A DNA stretch of 63,455 nt from assembly GCA_937148845.1 (NCBI GenBank), contig CAKZRW010000067.1, forward strand, positions 1 to 63,455, given 5' to 3'. Every line of letters begins with the position of its first letter. Positions within the stretch are counted from its first letter, which is position 1. The notes beneath the pieces were generated by a model. It worked only from the letters and a program-made list of their open reading frames with translations. It did not search any database and had not been told where the DNA came from. The position numbers were made by a program, and so were the translations under genes. This document shows positions 26,872 to 34,736 of the stretch, in pieces. The DNA comes from an uncultured Actinomycetes bacterium (GTDB lineage: Bacteria; Actinomycetota; Thermoleophilia; RBG-16-64-13).

Positions 26872-29800
26872 CAGACCCCCCGGCTACGCTGGCCACGGAC
26901 GGGACGTCCCTGACACACACAGTCATCGCCCAGTAGAGCCTTGAGCTCAGCGAAGAGGCCCGCCTGCGGCTCGACACGGAAACCGTCACCGAACCGCAGC
27001 CGATGCACCCCCTGGCGATGCCGCACATACATGTCGACCCAGCAGGGACCGGGGAAACGAGACAGGATGTGCTTGAGGTCCTCTATCACGGTGTGGGGGA
27101 AGGCCTCTCCGTCCACGGTGAGTGCGACTGGTTCCAACCCGGTCTTGGGCGAGAAGGCTTCGATGGCGAGGGGGATGAACTTGGTCTCCGTCTCGTCTTT
27201 GTGGTCGACTCGGCCTTTGACCTTGACCACCCTGTCCTCCACCAAGAGATCCTTGCTCTCCTGGTAAACACTGGGGAAGCAGAGCACCTCCACCGTGCCC
27301 TCCAGGCCTTCCAGGGTCACGAAGGCCATGGTCTCCCCGGTCTTCTTGGTGGTGATGCGCTTCACTTGGCTCACCATGCCGATGATGGTGGTCACGGTGC
27401 CGTCGGGCAGGTCAGCCAGCTGGGCGATGCTGTGGCCGGCTTCCCGGCGGATGTGGTTACGCAGGTCATGCAGGGGATGGGCGGTCACGTAGAGACCCAG
27501 AGTCTCTTTCTCCAAAGCAAGCAGCTCTTCTCGGCTGAAATCTGCGGTGGGAATAGGTACGGGCAGGACCCCGTTGCCGTTCTTCTTGGGCCGGTCGCCG
27601 GCCCCGTTCCCGCTGGCTTCCTCGTCGACGAACAGATCGAAGATGGAAGCTTGACCTCGATCCGCGTCAGCCTTGGTCTTCTTGCCATAGGCCATGGCCT
27701 GGGGCAGGACGGATAGCATGCCCCGGCGTGAGGGGCCGATGGAATCCATAGCTCCGGACTTGATCAGACTCTCGACGGCCCTCTGGTTTACGACAGTGAG
27801 ATCCACCCGCTCGCAGAAGTCGAACAGGTCGGTGAAGGGACCGCCCTTCTCGCGCGCTTCCAAGATGTTGCGGATGGCTGTCTCGCCCACGTTCTTAACC
27901 GCGTTCAGCCCGAAGCGGATGCGCCCTTCCACATCGCGGAAGTCCAGCACCGACTCGTTGATGTCGGGCGGCAAGACCTCGATGCCCATCTCGTTGGCCA
28001 CGTTGACGTAGAAGGGGACCTTGTCCTTGGTGTCCATGACGCTCGAAATGAGCGCCGCCATGTATTGGACGGGATAGTTGGCCTTGAGATAGGCGGTGCG
28101 GTAGGAGATGAGTGCGTAACAGGCGGCATGGGACTTGTTGAACGAGTAGTCCCCCGCACGCTCCATGAGCGACCACAGATAGTCGATGACCTCGGGTGCC
28201 GTGCCAGTAGCGGCAGCCCCGGCGCGGAACTTGGGTTCGAGCTCGTCAAGCTTGGACTTGATCTTCTTGCCGATAGCTTTGCGGAGGTCGTCAGCCCGGG
28301 CCGGGGTGAAACCGCCGATGACTTTCGAGATCTCCATCAACTGCTCTTGATATATGGCCACCCCGTAGGTGGGGCTCAGGATGGTGCGTAACCGCTCATC
28401 GGGGTAGACGATGCTCTCGGGATCCCGCTTGTTGCGCGCGTATTGCGGTATGAAATCCATGGGTCCCGGCCGGTAGAGAGCGACCAGGGCGATAAGGTCG
28501 TCTAGCTTAGTGGGCTGGATCTCGCGTAGAGCTTCCCTCATCCCGCTCGATTCGAACTGGAACACCCCTTCCGAGTCGCCCCGGGCCAACATGCGGAACG
28601 TGGCCGGGTCATCCAGCGGGATGGTTCCGATGTCGAACTCGGGATCGATCCCAGAGCGGATTATCTTGACCGCACTGTCGATGACGTCGAGGTTGCGCAG
28701 GCCAAGGAAGTCAATCTTGAGCAGCCCCAGGCGCTCCACGTCGGTCATAGAGACCTGAGTGACCACCTCGGCCTCGCCTTTCTGCATGAGAGGCAGGTGC
28801 TCGGTAAGCGGACCTTTGGATATGACCACGCCAGCGGCATGGATGGAATCCTGGCGGATCAACCCCTCCAGAGGTCGGGCGATATCGACTACTTTGCGCA
28901 CCAGCTCATCACTGTCATAGGCCTGGCGCAGCTCCCCCCGGGAATCGGCCAAGCAATCCGCCAAGGTGATGTTCAGCACTTCCGGCACCAGTTTGGCGAT
29001 ACGGTCGGCCTGGCTGTAGGGCACATCCATCACCCGAGCAGCATCGCGAATGGCCTGCCGCGCTTTGATGGTGCCGAAGGTAGCGATCTGGGCCACGCGG
29101 TCGCGCCCGTACTTGTTGGCCACGTACTCGATCACCTTGTCGCGCCCGCTGACCGAGAAGTCGATGTCGATGTCGGGCATGCTGATGCGGTCGGGGTTGA
29201 GGAACCGCTCGAAGAGCAGGTTGTAACGGATGGGGTCTAAGTCGGTGATGCCCAAGAGGTAGGAGACCAGCGAACCCGCTGCCGAACCCCGTCCGGGCCC
29301 CACCGGAATGCCCGCTCGTTTCGCGTAGCTGACAAAGTCCCATACAATCAAGAAGTAGGGCGGGAAGCCCATCTTCTCGATCACGGCGAGTTCGTTCTCG
29401 AGCCGTTCCCGGATCTCAGGGGTGACGGCTTCTCCGTAGCGGCGCCTCAAACCTTGCTCGCAGAGTTCCCGCAGGCACGAGGCTTCATCGTGGCCCGGCG
29501 GCACCGGGAAGTTGGGGAGCAGCATCCCTCCCAACTCGATGTCTACGTTGCAGCGCTGGGCGATCTCGAGCGTAGTGGGGAGAGCCTCGGGGAAGTCGCG
29601 GAAGGCGCGGCGCATCTCTTCCGGACTCTTCAGGTAGAACTCTTCCGAACTCAGCCGCAAACGGTCTTCATCGGCCAACCGGGCCCCGGTCTGGATGCAG
29701 AGCAGCACATCGTGCGCCGGCGCATCCTCTGCCCGCAGATAATGGACATCGTTGGTGGCCGCCAGCTTCAGACCGGTCTCCGCAGCTAGCTCAGCCAGGC

Positions 29801-30512
29801 GAGGATTGACCTCGGCCAGCTCGGGTATACCGGTCGATTGCATCTCGAGATAGACATTGCTTTCCCCGAAGATGTCGACCAGCCGTTCGACCTCGGCTTT
29901 GGCAGCCCCCAGCTGTCCGTTTTCCAGTGACTTGGAGAGACGCCCACTCGGACAGCCGGAAAGACAGATGAGTCCCTCAGCATGCGCTTTCAGGACCTGA
30001 TAGTCCACCCGCGGCTTGTAGTAGTAGCCCTCCAGGAAGGCCAAGCTACCCAAGCGGAGTAGATTGCGATAGCCGACCTGATCGCGGGCAAGGAGGGTGA
30101 GGTGCCAGCGCTGCTCGTTCTGGGCCTCCTTACGGAAGCGGTCCTCCACCACATACGCCTCCAGCCCGATAATGGGCTTGATGCCGGCCTTACGGCAGGC
30201 TAGATAGAACTGGATGACGCCCGAAAGTACCCCGTGATCGGTGATGGCCAGCGCCGTCATACCGAGCTCGGCCGCCCGGGTGACAAGGTCCTCCACCTTG
30301 CAGGCTCCATCCAGGGCGGAGTAGTGGGTGTGCACATGCAGATGACAGAAGTCCGCCTCTTTGGCGACCCGATCGCGAGGTTCCTCTCGCTCGCTGACAG
30401 AGACGGAGTCCCCCATGGTGGAGACGGCTCCCTCTGCGTCGCCGGCGTTTTGCTGGCCGACGGCCTCAGTTGCGTCAACAGATTCTGCGTCGAAAGATGC
30501 CGGTGATTGCAC
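26871..30512 (-). CDS. dnaE: DNA polymerase III alpha subunit DnaE
   Basis: Replicative polymerase of 1213 aa. The N-terminal PHP domain has CHLHVHTHYSALDGA and ITDHGVLSG. The polymerase core has GPGRGSAAGSLVSYLLGITD and the catalytic SMPDIDIDFSVSGRDK, then fingers (ADDLRKAIGKK, NKSHAACYALISYRTAYLKA), the beta-binding/OB-fold region (GTVTTIIGMVSQVKRITTKK) and a C-terminal tail. The GTG at 30512 with AGGGAAG gives a ~50-residue acidic N-terminal extension; family starts usually lie just before the PHP motif, and an internal Met (residue 33) is an alternative. It heads the operon that continues into hisD. Confidence 0.96.
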   Translation of the reverse strand: MQSPASFDAESVDATEAVGQQNAGDAEGAVSTMGDSVSVSEREEPRDRVAKEADFCHLHVHTHYSALDGACKVEDLVTRAAELGMTALAITDHGVLSGVIQFYLACRKAGIKPIIGLEAYVVEDRFRKEAQNEQRWHLTLLARDQVGYRNLLRLGSLAFLEGYYYKPRVDYQVLKAHAEGLICLSGCPSGRLSKSLENGQLGAAKAEVERLVDIFGESNVYLEMQSTGIPELAEVNPRLAELAAETGLKLAATNDVHYLRAEDAPAHDVLLCIQTGARLADEDRLRLSSEEFYLKSPEEMRRAFRDFPEALPTTLEIAQRCNVDIELGGMLLPNFPVPPGHDEASCLRELCEQGLRRRYGEAVTPEIRERLENELAVIEKMGFPPYFLIVWDFVSYAKRAGIPVGPGRGSAAGSLVSYLLGITDLDPIRYNLLFERFLNPDRISMPDIDIDFSVSGRDKVIEYVANKYGRDRVAQIATFGTIKARQAIRDAARVMDVPYSQADRIAKLVPEVLNITLADCLADSRGELRQAYDSDELVRKVVDIARPLEGLIRQDSIHAAGVVISKGPLTEHLPLMQKGEAEVVTQVSMTDVERLGLLKIDFLGLRNLDVIDSAVKIIRSGIDPEFDIGTIPLDDPATFRMLARGDSEGVFQFESSGMREALREIQPTKLDDLIALVALYRPGPMDFIPQYARNKRDPESIVYPDERLRTILSPTYGVAIYQEQLMEISKVIGGFTPARADDLRKAIGKKIKSKLDELEPKFRAGAAATGTAPEVIDYLWSLMERAGDYSFNKSHAACYALISYRTAYLKANYPVQYMAALISSVMDTKDKVPFYVNVANEMGIEVLPPDINESVLDFRDVEGRIRFGLNAVKNVGETAIRNILEAREKGGPFTDLFDFCERVDLTVVNQRAVESLIKSGAMDSIGPSRRGMLSVLPQAMAYGKKTKADADRGQASIFDLFVDEEASGNGAGDRPKKNGNGVLPVPIPTADFSREELLALEKETLGLYVTAHPLHDLRNHIRREAGHSIAQLADLPDGTVTTIIGMVSQVKRITTKKTGETMAFVTLEGLEGTVEVLCFPSVYQESKDLLVEDRVVKVKGRVDHKDETETKFIPLAIEAFSPKTGLEPVALTVDGEAFPHTVIEDLKHILSRFPGPCWVDMYVRHRQGVHRLRFGDGFRVEPQAGLFAELKALLGDDCVCQGRPVRGQRSRGV

Positions 30513-30561
30513 GAGGCTTCCCTAGGAATACGGACTTGGACAAACGCTTCGCTTAGACCTG

Positions 30562-30590
30562 ATTCTACCCAAAGGCCCCTTCGCCCTCAA
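30562..30590 (-). promoter_or_regulatory. Promoter of the dnaE-his operon
   Basis: On the minus strand TTGAGG (30590-30585), a 17-bp spacer and TAGAAT (30567-30562) form a good housekeeping promoter, about 50 bp before the dnaE GTG. A small hairpin, AGCGGA/TCCGCT (30609-30625), lies just upstream but lacks a U-tract. Confidence 0.6.
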
Positions 30591-30636
30591 GGAACTAGGA
30601 TGACTACCAGCGGACAAAATCCGCTAGGAGCGGGTT

Positions 30637-31218
30637 TTAGGTAAGGACTGCGATCAGCTCCGCTGCCGCGGGGAACAAGGACTCCAGTTTCTCCCGGACC
30701 CCCAGCTCGAAGTCCTCGTACTCGAAGCCGGGACTCACCACGCAGCCCACCAGCGACCAACCGTTTACAGCCCCCGACTCCGCCGGGGCCACTCTCGCCG
30801 CCACCCAGCGCCCCCCGGGAACCAGCGCCTGCGGCGAGCCCGGCCCGAGCCGCAGCCGCTCATAGGACCCGCGACCAACCTCGGGCGGCATCTGCTCTGG
30901 GGCCAAGAGAAACAGCTCGGTCGGGAGCCCGGCATGGTAGAACCATACCTCGTCAAACCGCAGTCGATGGAAGCGACTGGGCGATTCGCTGGTGAGGAGA
31001 TAGAGGATGGAAGTGACCAAAGACCGGGGGCCGACTGGAGTGGGTACCAGCACCGGCGAACGGTAGGTCTCGCGGAAATAGCCGCCCTCCTGGTGCGGCC
31101 GCAACCCCAGAGCCGCGACAACTTCCTCGCTGCTCCTCGGAGCGCCGTTTGTCAGCTCGGCGCCGCCGGGCGCGCTATTCTTCGACCTGGACGGGGTTGC
31201 GTAGATATCCCACCCCAT
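30637..31218 (-). CDS. Cupin-fold protein (DUF985 family)
   Basis: A 193-aa single-domain cupin. LRPHQEGGYFRETYRS, SILYLLTSESPSRFHRL, DEVWFYHAG, LVPGGRWVAARV and SLVGCVVSPGFEYEDFEL form the consecutive strands of the DUF985 family. Biochemical function is unknown, although some relatives are described as RmlC-like. The ATG at 31218 after GGTGGAG overlaps the upstream FAH-family gene by 44 nt; no better downstream start is visible. Confidence 0.88.
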   Translation of the reverse strand: MGWDIYATPSRSKNSAPGGAELTNGAPRSSEEVVAALGLRPHQEGGYFRETYRSPVLVPTPVGPRSLVTSILYLLTSESPSRFHRLRFDEVWFYHAGLPTELFLLAPEQMPPEVGRGSYERLRLGPGSPQALVPGGRWVAARVAPAESGAVNGWSLVGCVVSPGFEYEDFELGVREKLESLFPAAAELIAVLT

Positions 31219-31960
31219 CGATCTCCACCTCGACCTCGTCGCCCGGCCGCAGTTCCCCGACGCCCGGCGGGGTCCCCAGCATGATGAGGTCGCCGCGTTT
31301 CAGGGTCATAGCTTGGCTTATCAAGGCGATGATGGTGTAGGGGTCGCGGATCATATCCTTGACCTGCCCTTCTTGTCGTAGACGACCGTTGACCCGGGTG
31401 CGTATCCAGGCTTCGGGCGAGGGTTCTTCGGTCTCCAGGAACGGCCCCGCCACGGCGAAAGTGTCGTAGCCTTTGGCTCGCCACCACTGCTTGTCTTTGG
31501 CCTGCAGGTCACGTTCGGTGACATCGTTGGCGCACGTCCATCCCCAGACTGCCCCTCTTGCTTCCTCTGGAGTGACCCGACGGATATCACGGCTTATGAC
31601 CACCGCAAGCTCACCTTCGTATTCCACCCGGGTGGCGTCCCGCGGATAGACGATGACCTCGCCATGCCCTATGAGACTCGAAGAAGGCTTGAGGAAGAGT
31701 AGAGGCGGCGGCATCTCTCCCGCAGGGGGAGCCGTCACCTGCTGACCTTGAGCCGTGCGCTCGGCCATCTCTTTGATGTGGTCCGGGAAGTTCCAGCCTA
31801 CAGCTAAGATCTTGCCCGGCGCCACCGGGGGCAGCAGCTCCACCTCCTCTTCCCGCACGCTCCGGCCGGCCAAGGGTTCCGGAGCCTCGACCAGATACCC
31901 GGCACAGGTGACCCGCGCCCGGCACTCCATGCCCTGCCACAGGATGCGCGCGATCTTCAC
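31175..31960 (-). CDS. Fumarylacetoacetate hydrolase-family protein
   Basis: A 261-aa enzyme of the FAH/HpcE fold. Metal-ligand acidic residues lie in RVEYEGELAVVISRD, with the catalytic-loop GWTCANDVTERDLQ, the lid region QWWRAKGYDTFAVAGP, and GDLIMLGTPPGVG. These enzymes hydrolyse or decarboxylate acylpyruvates or oxaloacetate. The exact substrate is unclear. I choose the GTG at 31960 (after GGGGGTG), because the longer frame overlaps the end of cimA. It lies 4 nt after cimA. Confidence 0.9.
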   Translation of the reverse strand: MKIARILWQGMECRARVTCAGYLVEAPEPLAGRSVREEEVELLPPVAPGKILAVGWNFPDHIKEMAERTAQGQQVTAPPAGEMPPPLLFLKPSSSLIGHGEVIVYPRDATRVEYEGELAVVISRDIRRVTPEEARGAVWGWTCANDVTERDLQAKDKQWWRAKGYDTFAVAGPFLETEEPSPEAWIRTRVNGRLRQEGQVKDMIRDPYTIIALISQAMTLKRGDLIMLGTPPGVGELRPGDEVEVEIDGVGYLRNPVQVEE

Positions 31961-31964
31961 GGGC

Positions 31965-33659
31965 TCACACCCCCGCCGCTCCCGCGCCGCCTTGGACACC
32001 TCTACCGGATTCGCTGTCGCCGGGCGCGCGGTAGCCGCGCCCTTCGTCGCCGGCCTCTGCCGGTCCCGGCGTCTGCGCGTCCTCACCAGCCTTCAGCAGG
32101 CCGTAACAGATGGAGTCGACCAGAGCCTGCCAAGAGGCCTCCACTACGTTGACACTCACGCCTACGCTTCCCCAGTTCTCATGGCCGTCCGAGGAATCGA
32201 GCAGAACACGGGTCTTGGCCGCGGTGCCCTTGTCCTCATCCAAGATGCGCACGCTGTAGTTGACCAGGTGTATGTCGTGCACCCGCGGATACTTGCGTTG
32301 GATGGCAAGACGCAGGGCTTTATCCAGCGCGTTGACCGGTCCGTTGCCCTCCGCCGTCTCGATCAGACGCTCCCCGCCGACGTGGACCTTGACCGTGGCT
32401 TCACTAGTGGTCTCGCCGTCTGCCCGTTTCTCCACGATGATGCGGAAGCTCTCCAGCCGGAAGAGCTCGACCTGCAGCCCCATCTCCGCCCGCAGCAACA
32501 ATTCGAAGGAAGCATCGGCGGCTTCGTAGTGGTAGCCTTCGTACTCTTTCTCCTTGACCCGGGCCAGGATCCGCTCGATCAGCTCTTTCTCGTCGTGCCC
32601 GGGATAGCCGAGCTCACGGATACGCTGCTTGATGGTGGCCCGGCCCGAAAGCTCCGACACCAGGACATGGGGAGTGTTGCCCACCAAGCGGGGGTCGATG
32701 TGCTCGAAGGTCGACGGATCCCGCTCCACCGCGGCCACGTGCATCCCCCCTTTGTGTGCGAACGCGTTACGCCCTACGTAGGGCTGATGGGGGTCGGGAG
32801 CCACGTTGCAGAGCTCGGCCACGAAACGAGCAGTGTCGGTCAGCCGCTCAAGATTCTCCAAGGAGATGCAGTCTATGCCCATCTTGAGCTTCAACGCAGG
32901 GATGATGGAGCACAGGTCGGCGTTTCCGCAACGTTCACCGTAGCCGTTGATGGTCCCCTGCACCACATCCGCCCCTTGCGCTACCGCCACCAGCGAGTTG
33001 GCCACCGCGCAACCGGCATCGTTGTGGGTGTGGATGCCCACGCGACAGGCTTCCCCCAAGGCTTTGACCACCTCCGCGACTACCTCGCTCACCTGGAAGG
33101 GCAACGCCGCCCCGTTGGTGTCGCAAAGACACACTGCCTCCGCCCCTGCCTCCACCGCCGTTCGCAGACACTCCATCGCATACTCCGGATCGTGCAAGTA
33201 GGCGTCGAAGAAGTGCTCAGCATCGTAGAAGACGCGCTTGCCCTGCCGGCGAAGGAAGTCCACCGACTCGTAGATCATGTGGAGGTTCTCCTCCCGGCCG
33301 ACCCGCAACACCTTCTTGACGTGGAGTTCCCAGGTCTTGCCCACCAGGGTCACCAGAGGCGTCCAACCTGCGGCCAGTGCGACCAGCCCAGCGTCCTCAT
33401 CCGCCCTGACCTTAGCCGGCCTGGTCATGCCGAACGCCGCCACCACCATGTCCCCCAGGTCCACCTGCTCAAGACGACGGAAGAACTCGGCATCTTTGGG
33501 GTTGGAGCTAGGAAAACCTCCTTCGAGGAGGTGGACTCCCAGCTCCGCCAACCGCACAGCGATGCGCACCTTTTCGTCGACGGATACGCTCAGGCCCTCC
33601 CGCTGCATGCCGTCGCGGAGAGTGGTGTCGTAGAGCAGTAGTGGGCGCCGCATCTGCAT
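31965..33659 (-). CDS. cimA: (R)-citramalate synthase CimA
   Basis: A 564-aa enzyme that condenses pyruvate and acetyl-CoA to citramalate, the first step of the threonine-independent route to 2-oxobutyrate and isoleucine. The N-terminal DRE-TIM domain has LYDTTLRDGMQREG, GVHLLEGGFP, CLCDTNGAALP, VGIHTHNDAGCAVANSL and NGYGERCGNADL. The C-terminal ~150 residues are the LeuA-type allosteric domain, so isoleucine feedback is likely. A Gly/Ala-rich tail of about 40 residues is extra. Sequence pattern favours CimA over LeuA or homocitrate synthase, and the neighbouring leuBCD and ilvE support it. Confidence 0.92.
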   Translation of the reverse strand: MQMRRPLLLYDTTLRDGMQREGLSVSVDEKVRIAVRLAELGVHLLEGGFPSSNPKDAEFFRRLEQVDLGDMVVAAFGMTRPAKVRADEDAGLVALAAGWTPLVTLVGKTWELHVKKVLRVGREENLHMIYESVDFLRRQGKRVFYDAEHFFDAYLHDPEYAMECLRTAVEAGAEAVCLCDTNGAALPFQVSEVVAEVVKALGEACRVGIHTHNDAGCAVANSLVAVAQGADVVQGTINGYGERCGNADLCSIIPALKLKMGIDCISLENLERLTDTARFVAELCNVAPDPHQPYVGRNAFAHKGGMHVAAVERDPSTFEHIDPRLVGNTPHVLVSELSGRATIKQRIRELGYPGHDEKELIERILARVKEKEYEGYHYEAADASFELLLRAEMGLQVELFRLESFRIIVEKRADGETTSEATVKVHVGGERLIETAEGNGPVNALDKALRLAIQRKYPRVHDIHLVNYSVRILDEDKGTAAKTRVLLDSSDGHENWGSVGVSVNVVEASWQALVDSICYGLLKAGEDAQTPGPAEAGDEGRGYRAPGDSESGRGVQGGAGAAGV

Positions 33660-33676
33660 GAGACTTCCTTGGCTGG

Positions 33677-34552
33677 CTAAACGGCGTCAACGGCCGTGCC
33701 GGTGTTACGAGTGTACTCGCGGAAACGGGCGATGATCTCCTTGGTCACGGGTCCCGGCACCCCGGCCCCGATAGGCCGCTTGTCCACCTCCACCACCGGA
33801 CCCACCTCAGCCGCGGTACCGGTGAGGAAAGCCTCGTCGGCCGTGTAGACATCGTACAGGGTGTAGAAGCCTTCCTCCACCTCGAGTCCCATGCCCGCCG
33901 CCAAGCGCATGACCACCGCCCGGGTGATCCCTTTGAGAGCCCCGGTGGCCGGATGGGGGGTGAGCAACTTGCGTCCCTTGACCATGAAGAAGTTGTCCGC
34001 CGTGCACTCACACACGTAGCCCGAAGTAGTGAGAAACAGACCTTCGTTCACTTCGCAGCCGCGTAGCTCCAAGGCGCCCATGACGTTGTTGAGGTAGTTG
34101 AGACTCTTGACAGCCGGGTTGAGAGCTTGCGGATCGTTACGGCGGGTCGAGAGGGTGACGACCTTGAAGCCACGCTCATAGACCTCGGGGGGATAGAGGG
34201 TGATGCCGCCGGCGATGCAGAATACGGTGGGTCGGGGGCACTTGGCAGGATTAAGACCCAGATCTCCCACTCCCCTTGTCACTACCAGCCGAATGTAGCC
34301 GTCCCTGGCGTCATTACGGCGGATGGTCTCCATCATCGCTGCTATCAGTTCGTCGCGAGAGAGCGGGATCTCGAGGGCGATGATCTTAGCCGACGCATAC
34401 AGCCGGTCGATGTGGGCGTCAAGCTCGAAGACCCGCCCCCCATAGGTGCGGATGCCTTCGAACACGCCGTCACCGTAGAGCAGACCGTGGTCGAAGACGC
34501 TGATCTTGGCGTCCTCCTTGCTGTAGAACTCGCCGTCGATGTAGATCTGCAT
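33677..34552 (-). CDS. ilvE: Branched-chain amino acid aminotransferase IlvE
   Basis: A 291-aa fold-type IV PLP enzyme. ISVFDHGLLYGDGVFEGIR is the classic N-terminal motif, the PLP Lys is in AVKSLNYLNNVMG, and CECTADNFFMVKG with LTGTAAEVGPVVEVD completes the active site. It transaminates the keto acids of Val, Leu and Ile. The ATG at 34552 has GGGAGGG upstream; the open frame beyond it has no family sequence. It lies 17 nt upstream of cimA, consistent with an isoleucine operon. Confidence 0.95.
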   Translation of the reverse strand: MQIYIDGEFYSKEDAKISVFDHGLLYGDGVFEGIRTYGGRVFELDAHIDRLYASAKIIALEIPLSRDELIAAMMETIRRNDARDGYIRLVVTRGVGDLGLNPAKCPRPTVFCIAGGITLYPPEVYERGFKVVTLSTRRNDPQALNPAVKSLNYLNNVMGALELRGCEVNEGLFLTTSGYVCECTADNFFMVKGRKLLTPHPATGALKGITRAVVMRLAAGMGLEVEEGFYTLYDVYTADEAFLTGTAAEVGPVVEVDKRPIGAGVPGPVTKEIIARFREYTRNTGTAVDAV

Positions 34553-34736
34553 GTGGCCCTCCCTGCGTCCCTTTCGCCTCTCCGCCCGCTTACTCAAGTT
34601 TCTGAGAACCCCGGAGGTTTCGACACGAATAACGCAGTATACAAAATCTGCCCCTTTTCCGGGCTGACTGCGCCCCATGGGCAGATTGCAGCAAGGATTC
34701 CTGCACGAAGAGAGGCCCCCCGCGCCCCCTCGATGC

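Noticed and set aside
30609-30625. Terminator upstream of dnaE
   Set aside because: A 6-bp hairpin without a U-tract on the relevant strand.
31755-33641. 628-codon open frame on the plus strand opposite cimA
   Set aside because: It is antisense to a clear cimA, is His/Gln/Arg-rich and shows no domain; a common artefact in GC-rich genes.
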